From positions 1 to 17,089 of the forward strand of contig CALMXV010000356.1 in NCBI GenBank assembly GCA_937871155.1: a DNA stretch of 17,089 nucleotides, given 5' to 3'. A model generated the notes under the pieces. That model was not told the DNA's origin. It made no database searches and was given only the letters and a program-made list of their open reading frames with translations. How positions within the stretch are numbered: the stretch's first letter is position 1; each line of letters opens with the position of its first letter. Origin of the DNA: an uncultured Taibaiella sp. (GTDB lineage: Bacteria > Bacteroidota > Bacteroidia > Chitinophagales > Chitinophagaceae). Shown here in pieces: positions 1 through 7,358 of this stretch. A program made the translations under genes and the position numbers.

Positions 1-42
1 TTTTCATAAACAGATAAACGTACTAAGGCTTGAGAAATTGTT

Positions 43-1032
43 CTAAAAACTATGCTGTTCTTGATGTAAGCTCATTTTTTCAATGATTTGATGGGCTATC
101 TCCATAGCTTGCAATCCATCAAAAACACTTACTCTTACGGATATATCTTTACGAATAGCTTCGGCAAATTCTGTTAACTCCGAACGAATAGCATTGCTAG
201 TAGCCACATCTGGCATTTGTACAGAGATAATTTTTTTATCACCGGAGGGAGTATCTATTGAAAAGTCCATCTTACCTAACGGCTCTACTGATGGGTCTTT
301 CATGCGAATCACTTCTGTATTCTTGTTTAGAAAATCAATACCAATGTAAGCATCTCGTTGAAACAATCGCATCTTACGCATTTTCTTCAAGGAGATTCTA
401 CTAGCTGTTAAGTTTGCTACACATCCATTATCAAATTCAATTCTTGCATTGGCAATGTCGGCGGTTTCACTAATCACTGCTACACCACTTGCAGAAATAC
501 GCTTTACATTAGATTTCACTAAATGAAGTACAATGTCAATGTCATGTATCATTAAATCCAATACTACCGCTACATCCGTCCCTCTTGGATTGAATTGAGC
601 CAGCCGATGAGCTTCGATAAACATAGGTTGTAGCGCTTGATTCTTTAACGCAAGTAAAGCAGGATTATAACGCTCTACATGTCCTACTTGGCATTTTACA
701 TTCGCTTCATTGACCAACTTCACCAATTCTCTTCCCTCTTCCAAGGTATTCGCTAAAGGCTTTTCTATAAAAACATGCTTGCTATTTAAAATACAAATCT
801 TAGCAATTTCAAAATGGGTAGTAGTAGTAGATACGATATCTACCATATCTACTTCACTTAGCAGTGCTTCAATATCTGTATAGCGAGAAATCTGATATTG
901 CGCTATGGTCGTAGCCGCATTTTCATCATTGGGGTCATAGAAGCCTACCAGCTCCACTTGAGGTATTTCCTTCCATTGCTGAATATGAATTTTACCTAAA
1001 TGGCCGGCACCAAAAACGCCTACTCTAAGCAT
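43..1032 (-). CDS. Gfo/Idh/MocA family NAD(P)-dependent oxidoreductase
   Basis: This is a cytoplasmic sugar oxidoreductase of 329 residues, the usual length for the family. The Rossmann dinucleotide-binding loop GAGHLG is at residues 8-13 and the family signature EKP at 90-92, followed by the C-terminal substrate domain with a VGHVERYNPA stretch at 116-125 and HDID at 163-166. From memory, the VGH-ER-NPA and DLMIHDID patterns resemble the GnnA group (UDP-N-acetylglucosamine 3-dehydrogenase), which starts the synthesis of the amino-sugar used in some lipid A molecules. That specific function is inference; no GnnB-like aminotransferase or lpx gene is in view. The gene is transcribed alone here, divergently from the thioredoxin-like operon, with a perfect Bacteroidota -7 box at 1074-1081. 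The ATG start fits because the Rossmann strand begins at residue 2. Confidence 0.9.
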   Translation of the reverse strand: MLRVGVFGAGHLGKIHIQQWKEIPQVELVGFYDPNDENAATTIAQYQISRYTDIEALLSEVDMVDIVSTTTTHFEIAKICILNSKHVFIEKPLANTLEEGRELVKLVNEANVKCQVGHVERYNPALLALKNQALQPMFIEAHRLAQFNPRGTDVAVVLDLMIHDIDIVLHLVKSNVKRISASGVAVISETADIANARIEFDNGCVANLTASRISLKKMRKMRLFQRDAYIGIDFLNKNTEVIRMKDPSVEPLGKMDFSIDTPSGDKKIISVQMPDVATSNAIRSELTEFAEAIRKDISVRVSVFDGLQAMEIAHQIIEKMSLHQEQHSF

Positions 1033-1073
1033 GAATTAATGATTTCTAGAATTTGAATTGGGAAAAATTGTCA

Positions 1074-1081
1074 CAAATTTA
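1074..1081 (-). promoter_or_regulatory. Bacteroidota -7 promoter box for the oxidoreductase gene
   Basis: Read on the minus strand this is TAAATTTG, a perfect match to the TAnnTTTG -7 consensus of the Bacteroidota primary sigma factor. It lies 41 bases before the start codon at 1032. I see no good -33 TTG at the usual spacing. Confidence 0.55.
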
Positions 1082-1205
1082 GAAAGAAATAATCATAGTT
1101 TATCGGTATTCCCTTTGGGGATCAAGAGAATCCTTTCATTCGTTAATTTAAGACTAAATAATCTTTATTTATGGAGCCATGTGGTTACTTAGCTTTCCTA
1201 TCCAG

Positions 1206-1213
1206 TACATTTG
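1206..1213 (+). promoter_or_regulatory. Bacteroidota -7 promoter box for the thioredoxin-like/SPFH operon
   Basis: TACATTTG matches the TAnnTTTG consensus exactly and ends 23 bases before the ATG at 1237, giving a leader of about 20 bases. The -33 element is not evident. There is no Shine-Dalgarno sequence in the leader, which is AT-rich as is usual in this phylum. Confidence 0.6.
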
Positions 1214-1236
1214 CGCCTAAATAAAAAAACTACATC

Positions 1237-1830
1237 ATGACTTGGAACGACTATTTAGATTATACCCATGCTATTTTATCCAACCCTGCACCGGCTGAGC
1301 CTTACAACAATGCTGAGTATCTAGAGTACACAAAGATGAACGAAGCAAGGATGAAACGTTGGTTGAGGACGGAACCTATCCTTAAAGAAACAAAAGACGT
1401 AATAGCTGCTATAGCTACTCCACAAAATTGGGTACTCATCACCGAGCCTTGGTGTGGCGATGCAGCACATATCACACCGATAATTTACTTGATGAGTCAA
1501 TTGAATCCCAATATTCATTTAAACATTCAACTACGTGATACAGATTCTGAAATCGACAACTACCTAACCAATGGCACAAAATCTATTCCGGTAGTAATTG
1601 TTCGTGATGCACAAGGGAGTGACCTATTCCATTGGAGCTCAAGACCAGCCGCCGCTCAACAAATCTGGTCGGACTTGAAGGCTCAAGGAACTCCCGTTGA
1701 AGAAATCAAACTAGCGATACAAAAATTTTATAATGAGGATAAAGCTGTATGTATCCAACAAGAACTTCTTAGTCTTTTGAAAAAAAACTTTAATTCAGCG
1801 GATTTAATTCCATCTTTGAAGTATGACTAA
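1237..1830 (+). CDS. Thioredoxin-fold family protein with a single active-site cysteine
   Basis: This 197-residue cytoplasmic protein has a helical N-terminus (about 1-60), then a thioredoxin-like core with strand NWVLITEPWCGDAAH (64-78) and the cis-proline loop SIPVV at 116-120. It resembles the Thioredoxin_9 group. The active-site position is CGDA (C73 to A76) rather than CxxC, so the resolving cysteine is absent. Such a protein could form mixed disulfides or act as a binding or peroxidase-like partner but not as a classical dithiol reductase; that is inference. No signal peptide is seen. It is the first gene of an overlapping operon: its last 8 bases overlap the start of the next gene, and the SPFH gene follows by a 4-base overlap, so the three are likely translated together. 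The ATG lies 23 bases after a consensus -7 box. Confidence 0.85.
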   Translation: MTWNDYLDYTHAILSNPAPAEPYNNAEYLEYTKMNEARMKRWLRTEPILKETKDVIAAIATPQNWVLITEPWCGDAAHITPIIYLMSQLNPNIHLNIQLRDTDSEIDNYLTNGTKSIPVVIVRDAQGSDLFHWSSRPAAAQQIWSDLKAQGTPVEEIKLAIQKFYNEDKAVCIQQELLSLLKKNFNSADLIPSLKYD

Positions 1831-2017
1831 GCGATTAATCTTTTTTGTAGCGCTCACTTTATTATACATCTATCTTCTGACTCAGGTATTTGAGTTTTGT
1901 ATCAACGAAGCATCGAATACCAAACTCACCATCATAGGGGTACTGATAACGGTTATTGTAAGCTTTTTTTATGGAAGATACTTTTATCATACATTAAAGC
2001 TTATTTTTAGAAAATGA
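1823..2017 (+). CDS. Small two-helix membrane protein, hypothetical
   Basis: I do not recognise this 64-residue protein. It has two predicted membrane helices (about residues 4-22 and 34-53) joined by a short loop with one cysteine (C26), and short basic ends (MTKR at the start, FRK at the end), suggesting a hairpin with both ends in the cytoplasm. It is real because it overlaps the upstream thioredoxin-like gene by 8 bases and its stop shares an ATGA with the start of the downstream SPFH gene, a typical translational-coupling arrangement. It is probably an accessory membrane partner of the SPFH protein; this rests on position only. Confidence 0.75.
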   Translation: MTKRLIFFVALTLLYIYLLTQVFEFCINEASNTKLTIIGVLITVIVSFFYGRYFYHTLKLIFRK

Positions 2018-2934
2018 TTACGCTAGTTATTGTTGTCATTGGTTTATTAATAGCCTTTTTCAAATTCATTTCTACTACAGAAATTCAAGGACCTAAGTAT
2101 AAGAAGTTCACTACACCAGCTACTATTTTTGCCATCTTCCTATTGATAGCTTTGGTAAATCCTTTTGTGGTAAAACGTGTAGATGCCGGCCATGTGGGTA
2201 TTAAAGTAAACCTTACCGGAGATAATAGAGGAGTTTCAAAATTTGAATATAAAACCGGTTGGGTCATCTATAATACTTGGATTAGCAAACTGTATGAATT
2301 CCCTACCTTTCAACAGCATATTGATTTTCCGGAGCAAAGTGTAATTACAAAAGGTGGATTTGAAGCTACAATTAAGCCTTCATTCAACTATTCTCTCAAT
2401 CCTGGTTCTATTGGAGATATGTTTCAAAACCTTAGACTATCAGTAAAAGAAGTAGAACAAGGCTGGTTGAAGAATGCTATAATCAGCTCAGTGAACGATG
2501 TTGCCAATCTTTATGAAGTTGATGCCATCTTCAATCATCGTGCTGAGTTTGAAAATGCCATTATTCAAGAATGTAATAAAAGAGTAGGGAAATGGTTTAA
2601 TATCTCTCAGCTACGTACCAACATTCAGCCTCCACAAGCACTTAGAGAAGCTATTGAGAAAAAAACAAAAGCTATTCAAGAAGCACAGGCAGCAGAAAAT
2701 CAAAAATTTGTTGCTATAGCAGAAGCAGAAAGAAAAATAGCTGTGGCGCGTGGAGATTCTGCGGCTGCGGTTATTGAAGCGGCTGGTGAAGCGGAAGCCA
2801 TTCGCCGTAAGCAATTATCTCTAACGCCTACCTATGTTGAGTTTATTAGAGTTCAAAAATGGGACGGAAAATATCCTACTACCGTTGCAGGAAGTGGTAC
2901 GAATATGCTATTCCAGCTTCCTTCTCAGAAATAA
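2014..2934 (+). CDS. SPFH/band-7 (prohibitin-like) membrane protein
   Basis: This 306-residue protein has two hydrophobic N-terminal segments (about 1-18 and 36-53), then an SPFH/band-7 domain (about 55-210), beginning with a stretch including DAGHVGIKVNLTGDNRG, and an Ala/Glu-rich coiled-coil region (about 205-265, with repeats such as EAQAAENQKF and AEAERKIAVA) followed by a short tail. This is the standard prohibitin-like layout: membrane-anchored subunits that assemble into large rings or scaffolds, often linked to membrane protease control or membrane order. The exact role here is unknown. It is the last gene of the three-gene operon, overlapping the 64-residue membrane protein gene by an ATGA. 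It converges with porQ, 33 bases away, and I see no hairpin terminator in that gap. Confidence 0.9.
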   Translation: MITLVIVVIGLLIAFFKFISTTEIQGPKYKKFTTPATIFAIFLLIALVNPFVVKRVDAGHVGIKVNLTGDNRGVSKFEYKTGWVIYNTWISKLYEFPTFQQHIDFPEQSVITKGGFEATIKPSFNYSLNPGSIGDMFQNLRLSVKEVEQGWLKNAIISSVNDVANLYEVDAIFNHRAEFENAIIQECNKRVGKWFNISQLRTNIQPPQALREAIEKKTKAIQEAQAAENQKFVAIAEAERKIAVARGDSAAAVIEAAGEAEAIRRKQLSLTPTYVEFIRVQKWDGKYPTTVAGSGTNMLFQLPSQK

Positions 2935-2967
2935 TCTTTACGAGGTTTTGTTTATTTAAGAATGGAC

Positions 2968-4059
2968 TTACCAACCCGGATAACTACTATTCCAATTACC
3001 GGCACGGCTTAGATGCAGCAATTTATTCATAGCAAAGTTGAACCCAAATTCATTGTATGCACCGGCTACATGATAGTACGAGCGAGCATAGTGCACCTGA
3101 ACCTGATTCAACCATAAAGAAGCTCCAAACGAAAAGCCAGAAAGTGCGGTTCGTTCTTTCAATGCAAGCTCAGATCTTCTTAAATGATTATAACCTACAA
3201 TTACAGTAACCCGTTTAGCAAGTGTCAGCTCTGCATTAAAGATAAAATGGCGAAATAGTTTATCAGCAAAATACTTCTTAGGTGCAGCATTAGTATCCGG
3301 TGTACCAAAGATTCTATTTGCCTCTACATCATCTGGGTTGTCGTAGCGGATATCCCATTCGTAAAGATGATGGATTGTTGCCATCAATCGTAGTGGTAAA
3401 TGTGCAAAACGTTTAGAGATTCCCAGTTGTACATCAAACGGTAATGGCTCAGCTGGTTGTTGCGGATTGTAACGAGTCGTCATATAACCAATGTTTTTAG
3501 CCACCGCACCAATGGTCAAAAGATTGGAAGTATCATGATATACCACACCCACATCTGCTAGTACTGCTGAGGCGACACGGTCGTTGAGCGAGGAGTAAGC
3601 ATACTTGATAGCAGCCCCATAGCGCCACCGTTCTTTGTATTGGCGAGAGGCAGCCATCGTCACCGCAAAATCATGTGCTTTAAAATCACCTAGTGTATTG
3701 CCAAAAAAATCTGTTTGAACAAAGTTTCCATAGTTCAAATATTGCACCCCTAGTGCAAACGAAGTTTTGATTTGAGGTACATGATAACCATAGTTTAGAT
3801 TTATCACTTTAATGCCCGCATAATAATTGTTATAATTCAATCCGATTTGATTGTGTAAAGTTCCTCTCATTAATGCCGGATTTTGTAAAGCAAACGAAAT
3901 ATCATTCTCAGGATTGACGACATTTATCCCACCCAAGGCAGATATATGTGGCGAGTTAGGCATTCGTAAAAACGCCATGGCATATCGTCCTCCGGTTACT
4001 TGAGCTGAAGCCCCCAAAGCAACCATTATAAACATCAATATTAAAAGTCTAATCTTCAT
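2968..4059 (-). CDS. porQ: Type IX secretion system protein PorQ
   Basis: PorQ is a beta-barrel type outer-membrane protein of the PorV family and, by established work, part of the type IX secretion attachment complex with PorU, PorV and PorZ. The 363-residue product has a signal peptide (about 1-19, cut near ASA/Q), then a start typical of PorQ (GGRYAMAFLRMPNSPHISALGG) and NPALM, followed by repeated amphipathic strands with many aromatic residues and an aromatic-rich end (SSYPGW), as expected of a barrel. Recognition is by overall pattern; I could not run a search. It lies 131 bases downstream of fabI on the same strand and may be co-transcribed. Its presence implies the organism secretes proteins carrying C-terminal sorting domains. 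Confidence 0.85.
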   Translation of the reverse strand: MKIRLLILMFIMVALGASAQVTGGRYAMAFLRMPNSPHISALGGINVVNPENDISFALQNPALMRGTLHNQIGLNYNNYYAGIKVINLNYGYHVPQIKTSFALGVQYLNYGNFVQTDFFGNTLGDFKAHDFAVTMAASRQYKERWRYGAAIKYAYSSLNDRVASAVLADVGVVYHDTSNLLTIGAVAKNIGYMTTRYNPQQPAEPLPFDVQLGISKRFAHLPLRLMATIHHLYEWDIRYDNPDDVEANRIFGTPDTNAAPKKYFADKLFRHFIFNAELTLAKRVTVIVGYNHLRRSELALKERTALSGFSFGASLWLNQVQVHYARSYYHVAGAYNEFGFNFAMNKLLHLSRAGNWNSSYPGW

Positions 4060-4190
4060 TTGTATGGATTCTATTTTTGGGCGTCACCGTTTGTACTACT
4101 ATTAAGCTTTAGTGGCGATGGCACCATTCATCATCATATCGCTATGCAAGATAACGTAGTCTCACAAAGAATATTGTCTAATAATTTTGA

Positions 4191-5012
4191 TTATGAATTT
4201 AGGTTCAACAAATTTTCTAAAAGGGGTTCACTTACACCAGTAAAAGAAAAGCCGCCATCATGAAATAGATTTTGCATAGTCACCATTCTTGTGTAATCGC
4301 TAAACAAAATCGTACAAAAATCAGCACATGCATCAGCGCTTGCATTTCCAAGTGGCGACATTTTTTCAGCATATTGATAAAAGGCATCAAAACCCGATAC
4401 TCCGGAACCCGCCGTGGTTAATGTAGGCGATTGTGATACCGTGTTCACACGCACTTTCTTTTTAAACCCATAGTGATACCCAAAGCTACGAGCAATGCTT
4501 TCCATCAATGCCTTAGCTTCTGCCATATCATTATATTTAGGAAAGGTACGTTGAGCAGCTATATACGACAATGCCACTACCGAAGACCATTCTTTCAAGG
4601 CATCTTTCTTCATGGCAGTCTGTAATACTTTATGCAAGGAAAGAGCTGAGATATCCAGTGTCTTCAGAAAATTATCATAGTTCGTATCTGTATATGCTAT
4701 ACACTTACGTACATTAGGCGACATACCAATAGAGTGTAAAATGAAATCAAAAGGGCCACCAAAATGAGACATTGTTTCATCCATCAATTGTTCTAAGTCG
4801 GCTACTGAGGTAGCATCAGCCGCGATAACCGGAGCGTTACAGATTTTTGCTAGTTCTTCAATTTTTCCCATTCTCAAAGCCATAGGTGCATTGGACAATA
4901 CCACCTCTCCTCCTTCTTTTATCACACTCAATGCTGTTTTCCAGGCAATAGATTTTTCATCTAATGCCCCGAATATGATTCCTTTTTTCCCTTGTAATAG
5001 TTGGTGTGCCAT
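4191..5012 (-). CDS. fabI: Enoyl-[acyl-carrier-protein] reductase (NADH) FabI
   Basis: FabI catalyses the last reduction step of each fatty acid elongation cycle, in the cytoplasm. The 273-residue protein is a divergent short-chain dehydrogenase. The catalytic pair and lysine are seen as SY...PKYNDMAEAK with Y150, Y160 and K167, matching Escherichia coli Y146, Y156 and K163 with a constant offset of four. The HSIG motif (93-96) and the substrate loop around VSQSPTLTTAGSG (192-204) are the Bacteroidota form of the enzyme. The opening segment GKKGIIFGALDEKSIAW holds the FabI-type variant nucleotide site rather than a plain GxxxGxG. Its upstream neighbour ends in a strong terminator at 5132-5160, so fabI should have its own promoter within 5013-5131, although no perfect -7 box is visible there. 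Confidence 0.95.
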   Translation of the reverse strand: MAHQLLQGKKGIIFGALDEKSIAWKTALSVIKEGGEVVLSNAPMALRMGKIEELAKICNAPVIAADATSVADLEQLMDETMSHFGGPFDFILHSIGMSPNVRKCIAYTDTNYDNFLKTLDISALSLHKVLQTAMKKDALKEWSSVVALSYIAAQRTFPKYNDMAEAKALMESIARSFGYHYGFKKKVRVNTVSQSPTLTTAGSGVSGFDAFYQYAEKMSPLGNASADACADFCTILFSDYTRMVTMQNLFHDGGFSFTGVSEPLLENLLNLNS

Positions 5013-5131
5013 GTGTTTTAAGATTTGCTCCTAAAAATAAACAACAAATTATTGGATGAATGTGTAAAAAAGTATTTACTAAAGAAACAAAGCTGCACCC
5101 TTTTACTTTTTCTATTCAACTTATATCCATT

Positions 5132-5160
5132 AAAAAAACACAATCATTGCTGACTGTGTT
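5132..5160 (-). terminator. Intrinsic terminator after the small secreted protein gene
   Basis: Reading the minus strand from 5160, AACACAGTCA and TGATTGTGTT form a 10-bp stem (one G-U pair) closed by a GCAA tetraloop (a stable GNRA type), and the 3' arm runs straight into seven T residues. It lies 23 bases after the stop of the 99-residue gene (5184) and before fabI, so it separates the two transcripts. Confidence 0.8.
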
Positions 5161-5183
5161 AATAAAAAATATAGAGAACATAA

Positions 5184-5483
5184 TTAATAAACTTCACCGT
5201 TTCGTTTATAGCGCTTCAAACGCTTTTCAGCTCTTTCAAGCTTATCATACAACCTGTTTTTTTCCGCAGGGGTCAACACATCATCTGTATAATACTTATC
5301 GATTGTTTCTTCTATGATGTATTGCTCACGCATCAGTTTGTCGTATTCTCTTTCCGTGATTCTACCTTTCTTGTAAGCAGATTTTATGACCTTAACTTGA
5401 GACTGTTGTTGCTTCTTAAAATCTTTGGCAATGCCTTCCGGTAGAAAGCCAAATAGAAACAGAGCTAAGAATAATTTTTTCAT
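5184..5483 (-). CDS. Small secreted, charged helical protein, hypothetical
   Basis: This 99-residue product has a clear signal peptide (about 1-19, cut near GIA/KD) and a mature part of about 80 residues that is almost all charged helix, rich in Lys, Arg, Glu and Tyr. The mature sequence contains two related helix-turn units, KKGRITEREYDKLMREQ (about 38-54) and DDVLTPAEKNRLYDKLERAEKRLKR (about 67-91). A similar G-x-(I/L)-T-x-x-E-x-x-x-L pattern occurs in small secreted proteins of other bacteria that have no assigned job; I recall this by pattern only. It is likely periplasmic. It stands alone, with 123 non-coding bases before it and a strong terminator after it. The function is unknown. Confidence 0.75.
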   Translation of the reverse strand: MKKLFLALFLFGFLPEGIAKDFKKQQQSQVKVIKSAYKKGRITEREYDKLMREQYIIEETIDKYYTDDVLTPAEKNRLYDKLERAEKRLKRYKRNGEVY

Positions 5484-5606
5484 GAGTAGTAATTTTTATA
5501 ATGACTTCAAATCAGTACACGCTATTACTTATGAAAACAGCGCAATTCTTTGCTGATGAATCATAAAAATACATAAAACAGCAGAAAAAATAACCCGATT
5601 GACTCA

Positions 5607-7163
5607 CTAAAGTTTGATTAACTCTTCAGTAGAGCTATCATAAAACTGGTATTGGGTAAGTGTTGCTGCATTATTTTCTACTACTTTCAACTTCACTCCA
5701 TACTTCTTTTTCCATTTCGCTATGATAGAACTAAAGAATAGCCCTTTAGTAAGATATGCTGCCACTATAGGATGTACATGAATAGCCAACTGGCGATGCC
5801 CTTGGTTGATCAAGTACTTAAAATCTTTTTCTATTTCATCACCCAATATCAAAGAGGGTCCAATCTTTCCCGTTCCTTTACACTCCGGACATACCTCGCT
5901 AGTAGAAATATTGATTTCAGGACGTAACCGTTGGCGAGTTATTTGCATCAATCCAAACTTGGATATCGGCAATAGGGTATGTTTTGCACGGTCATTAGCC
6001 ATCAGCTTTTCCATTGCTTCGAAAAGATTCTTCCTATTTTCCGGAAGTTTCATATCTATAAAGTCAATGATGATGATGCCGCCTAGGTCGCGCAATCTAA
6101 GTTGACGTACAATTTCTTGGGCTGCTTCTAAATTGGTGGTAAAAGCATTGTGTTCTTGTCCTACATCAGCACTGCGGGTGCCACTGTTTACATCTATTAC
6201 ATGCAACGCTTCCGTATGCTCTATTATTAGGTAAGCTCCGGTATCTAAGTTGACCGTTTTACCAAAAGAAGCCTTTACTTGTTTGGTAATTCCATAAGTA
6301 TCAAAAATCGCTTGTCCTGCATTATGCAACGAAACAATAGCTTCTTTTTCAGGAGCTATTCTCGCAATATAGTCTCTCGTTTCAGACATCAACTTTTTAT
6401 CGTTGATTACTATTTTTTGAAAACTATCACTTAATAAATCTCTGAGGATGGAAGTTGTTTTATCTTGCTCGCCTAAAATTTTTTGAGGCGCCTTAGCTTG
6501 CTGCAAATTAGTTTGTACGGTTTGCCACATTGTTGTTATTTCTAGCAAATCAGCGTGAAGTTCGGCAGTATTTTTTCCTTCTGCTGCCGTTCTTACGATT
6601 ACTCCAAAGTTTTTAGGCTTTAAACTTTCAATTATTCTCTGAAGACGTTTACGCTCATCAGCTGAATGAATTTTTCTGGATATGGCTACCGTATTGTTAA
6701 AAGGAGTCATGACCACAAAACGCCCAGGAATAGATATCTCACAACTCAATCTAGGGCCTTTCGATGAAATTGGCTCTTTTAATATTTGTACCAAAACTTC
6801 CGGTTTACCGCTAATGGTATCCGTTACTTTACCGGTTTTTAATATTTCACTTTCATTTTCAAACTTACCAAAATCATGCCCCCAAGAGGTATTGCCCTCT
6901 ATGGATTCTTTAGTGAATTTTAATAAGGAACGGAAGTAAGGGCTAAGGTCGGTATAGTGAAGAAAAGCGTCTTTTTCGTAGCCTACATCTACAAAAACCG
7001 CATTCAATCCGGGCATAAGCTTCTTTATCTTACCCAGATAAAGGTCGCCTACAGCGAATTGGTCATGGACATGTTCATAATGAAGCTCCACGAGTTTTTT
7101 ATCCTCAAGTAAGGCGATTTCTACACCTTCACTTGCGGAGTTAATAATAAGTTCTTTGTTCAT
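5607..7163 (-). CDS. rng: Ribonuclease E/G family endoribonuclease
   Basis: This enzyme cuts single-stranded AU-rich RNA in mRNA decay and rRNA processing. The 518-residue form has an S1 RNA-binding domain (about 38-130, containing a Bacteroidota-type insertion around 78-115), a 5'-sensor region, and a DNase I-like catalytic site with D324 (IDVNSG) and D367 (IIIIDFIDM), matching E. coli RNase E D303 and D346 with a constant offset of 21. The Zn-link cysteines are C425 and C428 (CPECKGTG), matching C404 and C407. There is no long RNase E-type scaffold tail, so it is RNase G-like in length. I chose the ATG at 7163 (MNKELIINS, the usual family start) over an in-frame TTG at 7181. The 195 bases upstream are non-coding and carry two hairpins that may regulate it. 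Confidence 0.95.
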   Translation of the reverse strand: MNKELIINSASEGVEIALLEDKKLVELHYEHVHDQFAVGDLYLGKIKKLMPGLNAVFVDVGYEKDAFLHYTDLSPYFRSLLKFTKESIEGNTSWGHDFGKFENESEILKTGKVTDTISGKPEVLVQILKEPISSKGPRLSCEISIPGRFVVMTPFNNTVAISRKIHSADERKRLQRIIESLKPKNFGVIVRTAAEGKNTAELHADLLEITTMWQTVQTNLQQAKAPQKILGEQDKTTSILRDLLSDSFQKIVINDKKLMSETRDYIARIAPEKEAIVSLHNAGQAIFDTYGITKQVKASFGKTVNLDTGAYLIIEHTEALHVIDVNSGTRSADVGQEHNAFTTNLEAAQEIVRQLRLRDLGGIIIIDFIDMKLPENRKNLFEAMEKLMANDRAKHTLLPISKFGLMQITRQRLRPEINISTSEVCPECKGTGKIGPSLILGDEIEKDFKYLINQGHRQLAIHVHPIVAAYLTKGLFFSSIIAKWKKKYGVKLKVVENNAATLTQYQFYDSSTEELIKL

Positions 7164-7263
7164 GCTGCCGCATTTATGCAATTACATAATTTCGGCTGCA
7201 CCGACTATTTACAGCATTAAAATAAGTAACAATCTTACCCTTGCTAATTGATAGCTAGAATAA

Positions 7264-7307
7264 TCTTACACCTTGATAAGAAATAAATTTCCCATCAAGA
7301 TGTAAGA
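7264..7307 (-). promoter_or_regulatory. Long hairpin in the leader of the RNase E/G gene
   Basis: The arms 7294-7307 and 7264-7277 form a 14-bp stem around a 16-base AT-rich loop. On the minus strand all 14 positions pair (one as U-G), whereas on the plus strand that position would be a C-A mismatch, so the structure favours minus-strand RNA. No run of T follows, so it is not a classical terminator. It lies between the 29-residue protein gene and the rng start, about 100 bases before the ATG. RNase E autoregulation through leader hairpins is known in E. coli; the same role here is inference. Confidence 0.5.
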
Positions 7308-7323
7308 GATAAGATATGAGAAT

Positions 7324-7356
7324 GGAAAAATAGCCAGATAACCAGCCGATTTTTCC
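7324..7356 (-). promoter_or_regulatory. Hairpin directly after the 29-residue protein gene
   Basis: On the minus strand GGAAAAAT (7356-7349) pairs with ATTTTTCC (7331-7324) over 8 bp, and an inner part, GCTGG with CTGGC around a TTAT loop, adds five pairs including two G-U pairs. The stem starts within the tandem TAG-TAG stop of the small gene. There is no T run after it, so it may protect or mark the 3' end of the upstream message, or be part of a structured rng leader, rather than terminate by itself. Confidence 0.5.
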
Positions 7357-7358
7357 TA

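Noticed and set aside
4060..4263. Open frame of 67 codons between porQ and fabI.
   Set aside because: It overlaps the end of fabI, starts by TTG, and lies against the direction of both neighbours; no support as a gene.
5060..5317. Open frame of 85 codons opposite the small secreted protein gene.
   Set aside because: It runs through the minus-strand terminator at 5132-5160 and antisense to the better-supported signal-peptide gene.
6682..6939. Open frame of 85 codons opposite the RNase E/G gene.
   Set aside because: Antisense to conserved catalytic-protein coding sequence, with no domain or start context.
7164..7181. An in-frame TTG at 7181 adding six residues to the RNase E/G start.
   Set aside because: Family members start with MNKELIINS-type sequence, which matches the ATG at 7163.
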